Assembly (NCBI GenBank): GCA_027081695.1
Contig: JALWJI010000025.1
Location: forward strand, 1 to 23,824
DNA from: Acidilobaceae archaeon
GTDB lineage: Archaea; Thermoproteota; Thermoprotei_A; Sulfolobales; Acidilobaceae
Length of the DNA: 23,824 bases
Reading direction: 5' to 3'
The notes under the pieces are model-generated. The model was not told the origin of the DNA. It saw only the letters and a program-made list of their open reading frames with translations, and made no database searches. Below are positions 1 through 7,278 of the stretch, piece by piece. Every line of letters begins with the position of its first letter. The stretch's first letter is position 1. Both the position numbers and the translations under genes were made by a program.

Positions 1-884
1 AAGAGGAGGAAATAATAGTCGCCCCAGGGGTCTTCTCGCCCTCTGTGGCTCTTCTCGCCGAATCCATGGGCTTTAGAGCAGTCTATCTTTCTGGAGCGGC
101 TCTAACCGGGCTACTGGCAATGCCCGATTTAGGAATAATTACCCTCACTGAGCTAGCGACCGCTACAAAGTATATTACGAGAGTTATAAGTATCCCGCTC
201 ATAGTAGATGCAGATACGGGTTTCGGGGAATCCATAAACGTTCAGAGGACAATAAGAGAACTAGAAGATGCGGGAGCCGCCGCTATCCAGATAGAAGACC
301 AGGTCCTGCCCAAGAAGTGTGGCCACCTTAAGGGTAAAACACTCGTTTCGACAGAAGACATGGTCAAGAAAATAATCGCCGCAGTAGATGCCCGTAGGAA
401 AGACACACTTATAATAGCTAGAACAGATGCCCGAGCAATCGAGGGGCTTGAGGGAGCGATTGAGAGAGCCAAAGCATATGTAGAGGCTGGAGCCGACATT
501 ATATTCCCCGAGGCTCTTCGTAGCCTGGAAGAGTTCAAGGAGTTCGTACGATCACTACCCAATGTACCTATACTTGCTAATATGACTGAGTTTGGTAAGA
601 CACCATATCTAACCGTAGAGGAATTCAAATCTGCTGGCGTGAAAATTGTGATCTTCCCTGTAACAAGCTTCAGGATGGCTATGGGAGCCGTTAGGAAGAC
701 CTTCGAGGTGTTAAAGTCTGAGGGGACACAGAAACCCTTGATAGAAAGTGAAGCCAGCGTCAAAATAATGTCCCGGTGGGAATTCTACGATCTAATCGGG
801 TATTATTCCTATGAGGAAGTCGATAAATCTATCGCCAGCAGAGCAAGCGAGATTATGGATAGAATAAAGGAAGATAAGAAATAA
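1..884 (+). CDS. prpB: PrpB/isocitrate lyase-PEP mutase family lyase (5' partial)
   Basis: The reading frame is open to the window edge (first full codon at base 3) and the residues before the first internal GTG at 45 read like the family N-terminus (EEEIIVAPGVFSPSVALLAE), so the true start lies upstream and the GTG is not it. This is a TIM-barrel lyase of the isocitrate lyase/PEP mutase superfamily. Visible motifs are DADTGFG (metal-binding loop), IEDQ, the catalytic-loop signature KKCGH at 312-326, and IARTDA. The KKCGH form fits 2-methylisocitrate lyase or isocitrate lyase, cleaving a tricarboxylic acid to succinate plus pyruvate or glyoxylate. A carboxyvinyl-phosphonate mutase label is a common but weaker alternative. 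The substrate cannot be settled from sequence. The product succinate would connect to the succinyl-CoA synthetase further along. Family call is firm; exact reaction moderate. Confidence 0.85.
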   Translation, partial: EEEIIVAPGVFSPSVALLAESMGFRAVYLSGAALTGLLAMPDLGIITLTELATATKYITRVISIPLIVDADTGFGESINVQRTIRELEDAGAAAIQIEDQVLPKKCGHLKGKTLVSTEDMVKKIIAAVDARRKDTLIIARTDARAIEGLEGAIERAKAYVEAGADIIFPEALRSLEEFKEFVRSLPNVPILANMTEFGKTPYLTVEEFKSAGVKIVIFPVTSFRMAMGAVRKTFEVLKSEGTQKPLIESEASVKIMSRWEFYDLIGYYSYEEVDKSIASRASEIMDRIKEDKK

Positions 885-895
885 AACATTACAAG

Positions 896-903
896 CTTTT
901 AAG
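896..903 (+). promoter_or_regulatory. TATA box for the uL3-uL4-uL23 operon
   Basis: The motif CTTTTAAG sits about 85 bases before the uL3 start in an otherwise non-coding gap. Transcription would begin near 925-930, giving a leader of about 60 nt. No obvious regulatory hairpin is seen in the leader. Confidence 0.5.
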
Positions 904-986
904 CGTCTATTGGGCCCAGACAGGGCTAGGAGGAGAAAGGTACCAGTAAGCATAGATAGGATACCATGCATACAAGGGGATAAATA

Positions 987-2021
987 ATGGGAGCAAGAAA
1001 GAAAAGCGCGCCTAGAAGAGGAAGCCTAGGATTCTCGCCGAGAAAGAGAGCAAGCAGACTAGTTCCCCGTGTAAAAACCTGGCCAGAAGTTGACCTAGGA
1101 GAACCAAAGCTACTCGCATTCCTAGGATACAAGGCAGGAATGACTCATGCATACGTCATAGAGGACAAGCCTGGAAGTCCCCTCAAGGGACGCGAAGTAT
1201 TTACACCAATAACGGTGGTAGAGACACCGCCAGTATACGTGTTAGCCGTGAGAGGATACGCTTACGACCCTAACAGGGGACTATACTCGGCCGGAGAGGC
1301 TTGGGTCGAGCCCCCCAAGGAACTAGAACTTGAGAGAAAGATCCCAACCCTCGGAAAATACGACACTGACAAGAAACTTGCCCAGCTAGAAGAAAAACTA
1401 GAGAACCTAAGAGAAATAAGAGTCCTCATCTCAACACAACCCAAACTAGTAGGTGGTTTAAGCAAGAAGAAGCCAGACATACTAGAAGTCAAGGTCGGGG
1501 GCGTAAACGACCTAGCAAAGATCTTCGAATACGCTAAGAACATCCTTGGAAAAGAAATCAAAGTAAACGATGTATTCTCGCCTGGGCAACTAATAGACGT
1601 CATAGCAGTCACTAAAGGAAAAGGATTCCAGGGCCCCGTCAAGAGATGGGGCGTAAAAGAGCTACCCAGATGGCACAAGCACAGGAAAGGAAGCAGGAGA
1701 ATAGGAGCACGGAGCCACGGACGAGGAACCTGGTGGGAGATGCCACAAGCAGGCCAAATGGGCTTCCACCGCAGAACAGAATACAATAAACGTATACTCC
1801 TCATTGGCGAGAATGGCCACGAGATAACCCCGGCAGGAGGATTCCTCCACTACGGCGTCGTAAAGAGCCAATACACAGTACTCGCAGGGAGCATCCCCGG
1901 AGTCGTAAAGAGACCAATCGTCATGAGATACCCTGTAAGGCCCCCGAGATGGTACCTCGAGCTCGGTATAGTTGAACCAAAGGTAACCTACATTAGCCTA
2001 ATGAGTAAGCAGGGCAACTAG
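987..2021 (+). CDS. rpl3: 50S ribosomal protein uL3 (L3)
   Basis: This is archaeal/eukaryal-type ribosomal protein L3, an early-assembly large-subunit protein near the peptidyl transferase centre. The 344-residue length is normal for archaea. Recognisable pieces are the basic N-terminus (MGARKKSAPRRGSLGFSPRKR), FLGYKAGMTH, VTKGKGFQGPVKRWG, and the central loop HRKGSRRIGARS...PQAGQMGFHRRTEYNKR. The ATG at 987 is preceded by GGGGAT at a short spacing. It is the first gene of a three-gene run, with uL4 following after 17 bases. The archaeal SPOUT-methyltransferase gene often found upstream of L3 is not present here; a PrpB-type lyase occupies that side. Identification is certain. Confidence 0.98.
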   Translation: MGARKKSAPRRGSLGFSPRKRASRLVPRVKTWPEVDLGEPKLLAFLGYKAGMTHAYVIEDKPGSPLKGREVFTPITVVETPPVYVLAVRGYAYDPNRGLYSAGEAWVEPPKELELERKIPTLGKYDTDKKLAQLEEKLENLREIRVLISTQPKLVGGLSKKKPDILEVKVGGVNDLAKIFEYAKNILGKEIKVNDVFSPGQLIDVIAVTKGKGFQGPVKRWGVKELPRWHKHRKGSRRIGARSHGRGTWWEMPQAGQMGFHRRTEYNKRILLIGENGHEITPAGGFLHYGVVKSQYTVLAGSIPGVVKRPIVMRYPVRPPRWYLELGIVEPKVTYISLMSKQGN

Positions 2022-2038
2022 CGGTGAGGTGAAAGGAG

Positions 2039-2848
2039 ATGTACTCATACCTTGCACTCTATCTTAGGGATCCTATATCGGTACCAGTATATAGTTGGCA
2101 GGGAGAAGACGCAGGCCAAGTCGTACTACCAGACGTGTTCCGAGTCCCCGTGAGAAAGGACCTCATAAGGAGAGTCTATCTAAGCGAATTCACTGCAAAA
2201 CTACAGCCTAAAGGAAGAGACCCAATGGCAGGAAAAAGAACAAGTGCAAGAAGTCTAGGAGCCCATCACGGAGTATCAAGAGTGCCACGTATAAGAAACA
2301 GTATGAGAGCAGCACTAGTAAACATGACTAGGGGCGGAAGACTAGCACACCCTCCACGCGTAGAAAAGAAAATACACGAAAGAGTAAACAAAAAAGAAAG
2401 AATTCTAGGCACAATGAGCGCCCTAGCAGCAACCAGTATGCCTGATTTTGTGCGCGCTAGAGGCCATATATTCAATACTGAATACCTACCGGTAATAGTG
2501 GAAAGCGATGTGGAAGAGAAGGTAACAACAGTGAAACAAGCACTAGAATTACTCGACAAACTAGGCCTAGCCCCTGACATAGCCAGAGCAAAGGAGAAGA
2601 CTAGATGGCGCGCAGGAAAAGGAAAAATGAGAGGAAGAAGATACAAGAAGCCGAAAAGCATTCTATTCATAGTCGAAGACCATAGAAGCCCCTTCGCTAG
2701 GGCTGTCAAAGGACTGCCAGGAACCGATATAGCAACTCCTGAGTCGCTAAACGTACTGGTTCTTGCTCCAGGAGGAGAGCCTGGAAGACTAACACTAATT
2801 ACAAGCAACGCACTCAAGGCTCTTGGAGAGAAGTATAAGGTGATATAG
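2039..2848 (+). CDS. rpl4: 50S ribosomal protein uL4 (L4)
   Basis: Archaeal L4 (269 residues, the usual archaeal length) lines the peptide exit tunnel constriction with its extended loop. The signature loop GRDPMAGKRTSARSLGAHHGVSRVPR is visible around residues 59-84, followed by RGGRLAHPP. The ATG directly follows an AAAGGAG Shine-Dalgarno, and the gene lies 17 bases after uL3 and 1 base before uL23, so the three are one operon. Identification is certain. Confidence 0.98.
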   Translation: MYSYLALYLRDPISVPVYSWQGEDAGQVVLPDVFRVPVRKDLIRRVYLSEFTAKLQPKGRDPMAGKRTSARSLGAHHGVSRVPRIRNSMRAALVNMTRGGRLAHPPRVEKKIHERVNKKERILGTMSALAATSMPDFVRARGHIFNTEYLPVIVESDVEEKVTTVKQALELLDKLGLAPDIARAKEKTRWRAGKGKMRGRRYKKPKSILFIVEDHRSPFARAVKGLPGTDIATPESLNVLVLAPGGEPGRLTLITSNALKALGEKYKVI

Positions 2849-2849
2849 G

Positions 2850-3104
2850 ATGAACAGGATAATCCTTAGAATCCATATGAGCGAAAAAGCCCTCCGCCTA
2901 ATCGAAGAAGAAAACACTCTAACCCTAATAGTCGCTAGGACAGCGTCAAAACACGATATCAAAATAGCAGTAGAAAAACTCTACAACGTTAAAGTAGCAA
3001 AAGTAAGGACAATGATAACGCCAAAGGGAGAAAAGAAAGCATATGTAAAACTCGCGCCAGAGTACAAGGCAAGCGAGCTAGCAACGCAACTGGGACTCGT
3101 CTAA
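2850..3104 (+). CDS. rpl23: 50S ribosomal protein uL23 (L23)
   Basis: Small ribosomal protein L23 (84 residues, typical for archaea) sits at the tunnel exit and forms part of the docking site for SRP. The sequence shows the L23 pattern SEKALRLIEEENTLTLIVARTASKHDIKIAVEKLYNVKVAKVRTMITPKGEKKAYVKL. The ATG follows the uL4 stop by one base, and GGTGAT inside the end of uL4 serves as its Shine-Dalgarno, so translation is probably coupled. Normally uL2 comes next; here the next gene is Mrp on the opposite strand, ten bases away. Confidence 0.97.
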   Translation: MNRIILRIHMSEKALRLIEEENTLTLIVARTASKHDIKIAVEKLYNVKVAKVRTMITPKGEKKAYVKLAPEYKASELATQLGLV

Positions 3105-3114
3105 GGAAAAATCA

Positions 3115-4008
3115 TCAAGCACCTTCTTTTCCATTACCAGTACTTCTTCCTTCTACTATCTCTATAACTTTCTCAGCCGCTTGAAGAAATGCCTTTGATG
3201 CCTCGCTATCAGGGTACTCTATAAAGAAGAGTTTCCCTTTGTCATTGGCTTCTCTAATTTTAGGATCTATGGGTATCCTGCCTAAGAACGGTATATTGTA
3301 TTCCTCAGCTAGTTCTTCTGCTGCTCCTTTTCCAAATATATAGTGTATGCTCCCATCCGGGCATTTGAAATAAGACATGTTCTCTATTACGCCGATAACC
3401 TTCTTGTTTAGTCTATTAGCGAACGTTATTGCTTTCTTGACAATGGCCTTGGATACTTCGCTGGGTATGGTTACTAGTATGAACCCTGTTAGATTTGGTA
3501 TAAGCTGTGCTATTGTTAGTTGTTCGTCTCCTGTTCCTGGAGGGAGATCAATCAGTAGATAGTCTATCTCTCCCCAGTCAGTGTAGGCTAGTAATTCTCG
3601 TATTGCGGTAGTCTTTAACGATCCTCTCCAAATAATAGGCGTATCGTCTTCTGGCAACAATAGGCCTAGGCTAGCCAACTTTATTCCTGGAGGAACCTCA
3701 ACAGGTATTATTGTTCCATCCGGCTTAGCCGGCATCCCGAACCCGGTTGGGAGTCCCAGCATCTTATGGATCGTGGGGCCGTGGATGTCTCCATCGAGCA
3801 CACCTACTCTTTTCCCGTTTAATGCAAGAGCACCAGCAAGACTAGCTGTGACAAAGCTCTTGCCTACTCCTCCCTTATTGCTGAGTATTGCTATCTTGTA
3901 CTTTATCTTGCTCATTCTCTTGACAATTAGCCTTTGTTGCTCCTGGAGTTTTCGCATCCTCTCCGCGACTTGCTTGTACTCTTTGGTGCTAATTCTCCTC
4001 ACAGACAT
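3115..4008 (-). CDS. Mrp/Nbp35-family P-loop ATPase
   Basis: A cytosolic ATPase of the Mrp/Nbp35/ApbC family (297 residues), a group implicated in iron-sulfur cluster carrying and transfer. The deviant Walker A is SNKGGVGKS (residues 43-51), followed by DGDIHGPTIHKMLGLP and the switch/Walker B region LIDLPPGTGDEQ (153-163). A basic N-terminal helix (residues 5-35) precedes the P-loop. Family members normally carry a C-terminal CPxC motif that bridges a 4Fe-4S cluster in the dimer. Here the equivalent reads MSYFKCPDGS, so the second cysteine is missing, and Cys216 is the only cysteine I find. Nucleotide hydrolysis is expected, but cluster binding in the usual way is doubtful. The gene ends ten bases from the convergent uL23 stop. 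Confidence 0.93.
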   Translation of the reverse strand: MSVRRISTKEYKQVAERMRKLQEQQRLIVKRMSKIKYKIAILSNKGGVGKSFVTASLAGALALNGKRVGVLDGDIHGPTIHKMLGLPTGFGMPAKPDGTIIPVEVPPGIKLASLGLLLPEDDTPIIWRGSLKTTAIRELLAYTDWGEIDYLLIDLPPGTGDEQLTIAQLIPNLTGFILVTIPSEVSKAIVKKAITFANRLNKKVIGVIENMSYFKCPDGSIHYIFGKGAAEELAEEYNIPFLGRIPIDPKIREANDKGKLFFIEYPDSEASKAFLQAAEKVIEIVEGRSTGNGKEGA

Positions 4009-4067
4009 GGCTTGTACACCACTCGTATCCTGGTATTAACCGGATTTCAAGACTGTTAAAAACGACA

Positions 4068-4075
4068 TATATAAT
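4068..4075 (+). promoter_or_regulatory. TATA box for the C/D box sRNA at 4105
   Basis: TATATAAT lies about 30-35 bases before the predicted sRNA 5' end, a spacing compatible with archaeal TATA-to-start distance (start near 4098-4104). The minus-strand Mrp gene also needs a promoter in this gap; TTTTTAA read on the minus strand around 4055-4062 is a candidate. Confidence 0.5.
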
Positions 4076-4104
4076 ACTTGGAAGTCCTCCGACCTAGTCT
4101 AATG

Positions 4105-4169
4105 GGCGGGATGAGGACTTTGCCGAGTCCAGATTTAATCTGTGAAGAGTGGTGACCTCTCCGACCGCC
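4105..4169 (+). ncRNA. C/D box sRNA (2'-O-methylation guide), 23S target predicted
   Basis: A complete dual-guide architecture is visible: C box ATGAGGA (4111-4117), 12-nt guide CTTTGCCGAGTC (4118-4129), D' box CAGA (4130-4133), 8-nt spacer, C' box GTGAAGA (4142-4148), 12-nt guide GTGGTGACCTCT (4149-4160) and D box CCGA (4161-4164). The ends close as GGCGG (4105-4109) with CCGCC (4165-4169), leaving one G before the C box. D' and D deviate from CTGA but keep the GA needed for the kink-turn. Ten guide bases, TTTGCCGAGT, are complementary to the conserved 23S segment ACTCGGCAAA, recalled from memory. The fifth base upstream of D' pairs with the C after ACU, the predicted methylation site. The second guide has no target that I recognise. 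Confidence 0.8.
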
Positions 4170-4325
4170 TTCGTTCTCCAGTAACATATACGCTTTCGAC
4201 CTCTCAGCTTTCGAGAGATAATGTTTTACCCTTTTCTGTAACACTTACTAGTTAAGGGCCGGTGATGACCTAGGTTTTAAGAGGTGACACCAGGGCCTCG
4301 TCTCATCGGAAGGAGATGAAATAGT
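4170..4325 (+). promoter_or_regulatory. Promoter and leader of the acidic gene/XPB operon
   Basis: Non-coding stretch between the sRNA and the next gene. A TATA-like GTTTTAAG at 4274-4281 would place the transcript start near 4303. The leader then contains GGAAGGAGATG, giving a GGAG Shine-Dalgarno before the ATG at 4326. A short inverted repeat (CTCTC...GAGAG, about 4201-4217) is also present. Nothing else is seen. Confidence 0.45.
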
Positions 4326-4754
4326 ATGATGGTGGATGATCAAGAACCCACGCCTGGAACCGGTCCCTGCCTCGAAGAGCTGGGTCTAGTCGAGAAGGAG
4401 GATGCTGTAGCATCATTTGCTCTTTTGGAGCCCCAAGAAGACAATATAGTCGATTTACTACTTTACTCCGATGAAGGCCTTGAAGTCTATGTTCAAGTAT
4501 TTATTGGACTGGACTGTCTGCATGTAATTGCTCTTCACCTTAGAGGATGTGGTCCCAAGTCTGTCGAGACCCTCAAGAAATATTCTGATAAGCCTGAATT
4601 CACAAAAATTGTGATGGAAGGAGAATGTATCGATCTAGAAGTACCACCATATCCCCGTATAAGGATAGAGAGAGCACTTAGCCTAGTAAACTTGGAGCCT
4701 CCGCTTCCAATTCTAGCCTATAGAAGGGTGGATAGATTTGTACTCGAGGACTAG
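4326..4754 (+). CDS. Small acidic protein of unknown function, coupled to XPB
   Basis: I do not recognise this 142-residue protein. It is strongly acidic at the N-terminus (MMVDDQEPTPGTG), has no membrane segment, and contains alternating hydrophobic/acidic stretches such as DNIVDLLLYSDEGLEVYVQVFIGLDCLHVIALHLRGCG, consistent with a compact alpha/beta fold. Three cysteines are present but not as CxxC. The ATG at 4326 has a GGAG Shine-Dalgarno about 10 bases upstream. Its last 17 bases overlap the start of the XPB helicase gene, so the two are co-translated and the protein may act with the helicase. That is inference from position only. It does not resemble the Bax1 nuclease that accompanies XPB in other archaea. 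Confidence 0.75.
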   Translation: MMVDDQEPTPGTGPCLEELGLVEKEDAVASFALLEPQEDNIVDLLLYSDEGLEVYVQVFIGLDCLHVIALHLRGCGPKSVETLKKYSDKPEFTKIVMEGECIDLEVPPYPRIRIERALSLVNLEPPLPILAYRRVDRFVLED

Positions 4755-6360
4755 AAGCTTAAGATTTCGGGTTAGATCCTGGCTTGATAAAGAGGATTTC
4801 CGTAGACTACTAGAATTTTCAAGATACTTGGGTAGAATAGAGGGATATAGTGTTTTTGAGCTGGACTTTACTAAGATTAAGGCTCTTGGCTTCACGGAAG
4901 ATGATATTATAGCAGTGCTTAATGATATTCCGGGCATTGTTATTGATGATGTAAAAGTAATCGAGCAGTATCTCAAGGATAGGAAAAAAGTTATCGTGTA
5001 CTATGGAGAAGATGGCTGGATCCGTATAAGGAGCAAAGTATACTTGAAAGATATATTGTCGGAGCTAAAGGTGTATTTCCCATACGATAGAGAGAAAAAG
5101 GAGTATAAGGCTCCTGGACACTTTTATCCTTCTATAGTCAGGAAATTACAGGAGAAAAATCTACATGTTGTCGATAAGATCGGGTTACTTGACGATGGTT
5201 CTCTACCAAGATCAATATCCTTCAAGGGAACACTAAGGCCTTACCAAGAGAAGGCTCTAGAAGCTTGGAGAAAATCTGGTTACAGAGGGATAATAGCTCT
5301 ACCAACGGGAGCAGGTAAAACCGTTATAGCAATAGCTGGCCTCGCGGAACTACAGAAGCGTGCGCTCATCGTAGTATATACTAAAGAACACGTCAAGCAA
5401 TGGATAGATTCTATTAAGAAATTCAGCGATGCCGGAGCTCTCGTAGGCGCATACTACGGAGACGAGAAAAGACTTGCTCCTATAACTGTTACAACCTATC
5501 AAACCGCATATAGAAAACTACGGCTCTTCGCAACACTCTTTCCCCTGGTGATATTTGACGAAGCCCATCATCTACCGGCAGAAAAGTTTAAGGCTATCTC
5601 TGTCGGTCTCCCCGCACCTTATAGGCTTGGATTATCTGCAACTGTAGAGCGAGAAGACGGAAAACACGTTGAATTATTCCCTCTGCTGGGAGGCATTGTT
5701 TATCGAACCACTCCGGGCGAGCTAACAAGACTAGGCTATCTAGCCCCCTACGTCGTTAGACGGGTAAAAGTTGATCTTCTCCCAGGCGAGAAGAAAGAAT
5801 ATGAGATGTACAAGAGACAATTTAGACTCCTTTCCCGAGGTCTCTCTTTCAACGAGTTACTGGCACGAGCCAAGAAAGGCGATCCAGAAGCTATACAAGC
5901 CATACGTATCCATGCAAAAATGAGAGATATAGTACAGTATAGCGAGGCGAAGCTACGCAAGGCAGAAGAGATAATAAGGCAAGAGCTGAAAAAAGGATCC
6001 AAAATAATCGTGTTTACACAATATAAGAAACAGGCTGAAGAGATAGCTCGTAGAGTCGATGGTCTTCTTCTCCATGGTGGATTAGACAAAAGGAAGCGCG
6101 CCCGAATATTAGAGACTTTCAAACAACTAGACAGAGGTGTAATGGTAGTTACTACTGTGGGCGATGAAGGACTCGATATCCCTGACGCTAATGTTGGCGT
6201 GTTTGTCTCGGGGACAGGGTCTCCAAGACAATTTATTCAAAGGCTTGGCAGGCTCTTGCGCCCGAAGGATGGTAAACAAGCTGTTCTCTATGAGATAATA
6301 GTTGCGGGTACCAGTGAGGAGTATCAGAGTAGAAAAAGAAGAAGACTAGGCGGATTATAG
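4738..6360 (+). CDS. xpb: XPB/Rad25-type DNA helicase
   Basis: SF2 DNA translocase of the archaeal XPB family (540 residues), related to the TFIIH helicase and implicated in opening DNA during repair or transcription. An N-terminal region (about 1-160) matches the place of the damage-recognition domain. Motifs: Walker A LPTGAGKT (188-195), DEAH (274-277), SAT (300-302) followed directly by the XPB-specific RED triad (305-307), a thumb-like insertion between the two RecA domains (about 350-400), and motif VI QRLGRLLR (501-508). The start is TTG at 4738, supported by GGTGGAT (4727-4733) at good spacing and by overlap with the preceding acidic gene. The usual archaeal partner Bax1 is absent from both sides. 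It converges on sucD with a 23-base gap. Confidence 0.95.
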   Translation: MYSRTRSLRFRVRSWLDKEDFRRLLEFSRYLGRIEGYSVFELDFTKIKALGFTEDDIIAVLNDIPGIVIDDVKVIEQYLKDRKKVIVYYGEDGWIRIRSKVYLKDILSELKVYFPYDREKKEYKAPGHFYPSIVRKLQEKNLHVVDKIGLLDDGSLPRSISFKGTLRPYQEKALEAWRKSGYRGIIALPTGAGKTVIAIAGLAELQKRALIVVYTKEHVKQWIDSIKKFSDAGALVGAYYGDEKRLAPITVTTYQTAYRKLRLFATLFPLVIFDEAHHLPAEKFKAISVGLPAPYRLGLSATVEREDGKHVELFPLLGGIVYRTTPGELTRLGYLAPYVVRRVKVDLLPGEKKEYEMYKRQFRLLSRGLSFNELLARAKKGDPEAIQAIRIHAKMRDIVQYSEAKLRKAEEIIRQELKKGSKIIVFTQYKKQAEEIARRVDGLLLHGGLDKRKRARILETFKQLDRGVMVVTTVGDEGLDIPDANVGVFVSGTGSPRQFIQRLGRLLRPKDGKQAVLYEIIVAGTSEEYQSRKRRRLGGL

Positions 6361-6383
6361 GTAAATTATTCTCTGCTGGTATG

Positions 6384-7262
6384 TTACTTCTTGAGTGCTT
6401 GTCTTAGGAGCTCTGGTATTTCGAATGGTGTCTTTGCGACTTTTACTCCTGCCTCTTCTAGTGCTTTGACCTTGCCCTGGTATGTACCGGTGCCCATCAT
6501 TATTATTGCTCCTGCGTGGCCCATTCTCTTTCCGGGTGGCGCTGTTCTACCCGCGATAAATGCTACTACTGGCTTGGTGAATCTGCCTTCCTTGATCATC
6601 TGTGCCGCTCTCTCTTCCATGTCTCCGCCTATTTCTCCTACTAGTACTAGGGCCTCTGTCTCTGGATCTTTCTCGAAGAGCTCCATTGCCTCTGTGAACG
6701 ATGTTCCAATTACGGGGTCTCCTCCTATTCCTATAACTGTGCTCTGTCCCATGCCCTGTTTGCTTAGGGCGTATCCTATCTCGTAGGTCAGTGTTCCGCT
6801 TCTTGATATGATTCCTATTGGTCCCTCCTTGAATACGTGTCCGGGCATTATGCCTAGTTTGGCTTTTCCTGGGCTTATGAGTCCTGGACAGTTTGGTCCT
6901 ATTACTGTTGTTCCCTTTTGTTTTGCGTAGTTTATGAACTTGAGTGATTCATGGACTGGTATATGCTCTGTTATGACTACTACTAGTTTCATTCCTGCGT
7001 CTACTGCCTCGTATACGGCGTCGGCGGCGAATCTGGCTGGTACGAATATTATTGATGCTATTGCGTCAGGGTGCTCTTTTACTGCTTCTTCCATTGTATC
7101 ATATACTGGTACTCCGTGAACTTCTTGTCCTCCTTTGCCAGGTGTTACTCCTGCTACTATCTTTGTCCCATAGTCCAGCATGAGCTTGGTGTGGAATGAA
7201 CCTTCTCTTCCAGTTATACCCTGGACGATTACTTTTGTCTTCTCATCTAATAGTATCGCCAT
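6384..7262 (-). CDS. sucD: Succinyl-CoA synthetase (ADP-forming) alpha subunit
   Basis: Alpha subunit of succinate-CoA ligase, which interconverts succinyl-CoA plus ADP/phosphate and succinate plus ATP in the citric acid cycle or related cycles. The N-terminal CoA-binding Rossmann domain shows VIVQGITGREGSFHTKLMLDYGT. IIGPNCPG-type (VIGPNCPGLISPGK) and ISRSGTLTYE motifs follow. The phosphohistidine is in GKRMGHAGAI. Length is normal (about 292 residues). A GTG nine bases upstream (7271) is in frame, but it lies inside the Shine-Dalgarno AGGAGGTGA, which is spaced five bases from the ATG at 7262. I therefore chose the ATG. The gene follows sucC by 16 bases in one minus-strand operon. Confidence 0.97.
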   Translation of the reverse strand: MAILLDEKTKVIVQGITGREGSFHTKLMLDYGTKIVAGVTPGKGGQEVHGVPVYDTMEEAVKEHPDAIASIIFVPARFAADAVYEAVDAGMKLVVVITEHIPVHESLKFINYAKQKGTTVIGPNCPGLISPGKAKLGIMPGHVFKEGPIGIISRSGTLTYEIGYALSKQGMGQSTVIGIGGDPVIGTSFTEAMELFEKDPETEALVLVGEIGGDMEERAAQMIKEGRFTKPVVAFIAGRTAPPGKRMGHAGAIIMMGTGTYQGKVKALEEAGVKVAKTPFEIPELLRQALKK

Positions 7263-7278
7263 CTTTCTCACCTCCTGC

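Noticed and set aside
4056..4244. Minus-strand 62-residue frame
   Set aside because: It runs antisense through the sRNA at 4105-4169, has no Shine-Dalgarno support and an unlikely composition.
4255..4300. Another C/D box sRNA starting at GGGCCGGTGATGA
   Set aside because: No D', C' or D box at the right spacing and no matching closing strand; the stretch also holds the TATA of the next gene.
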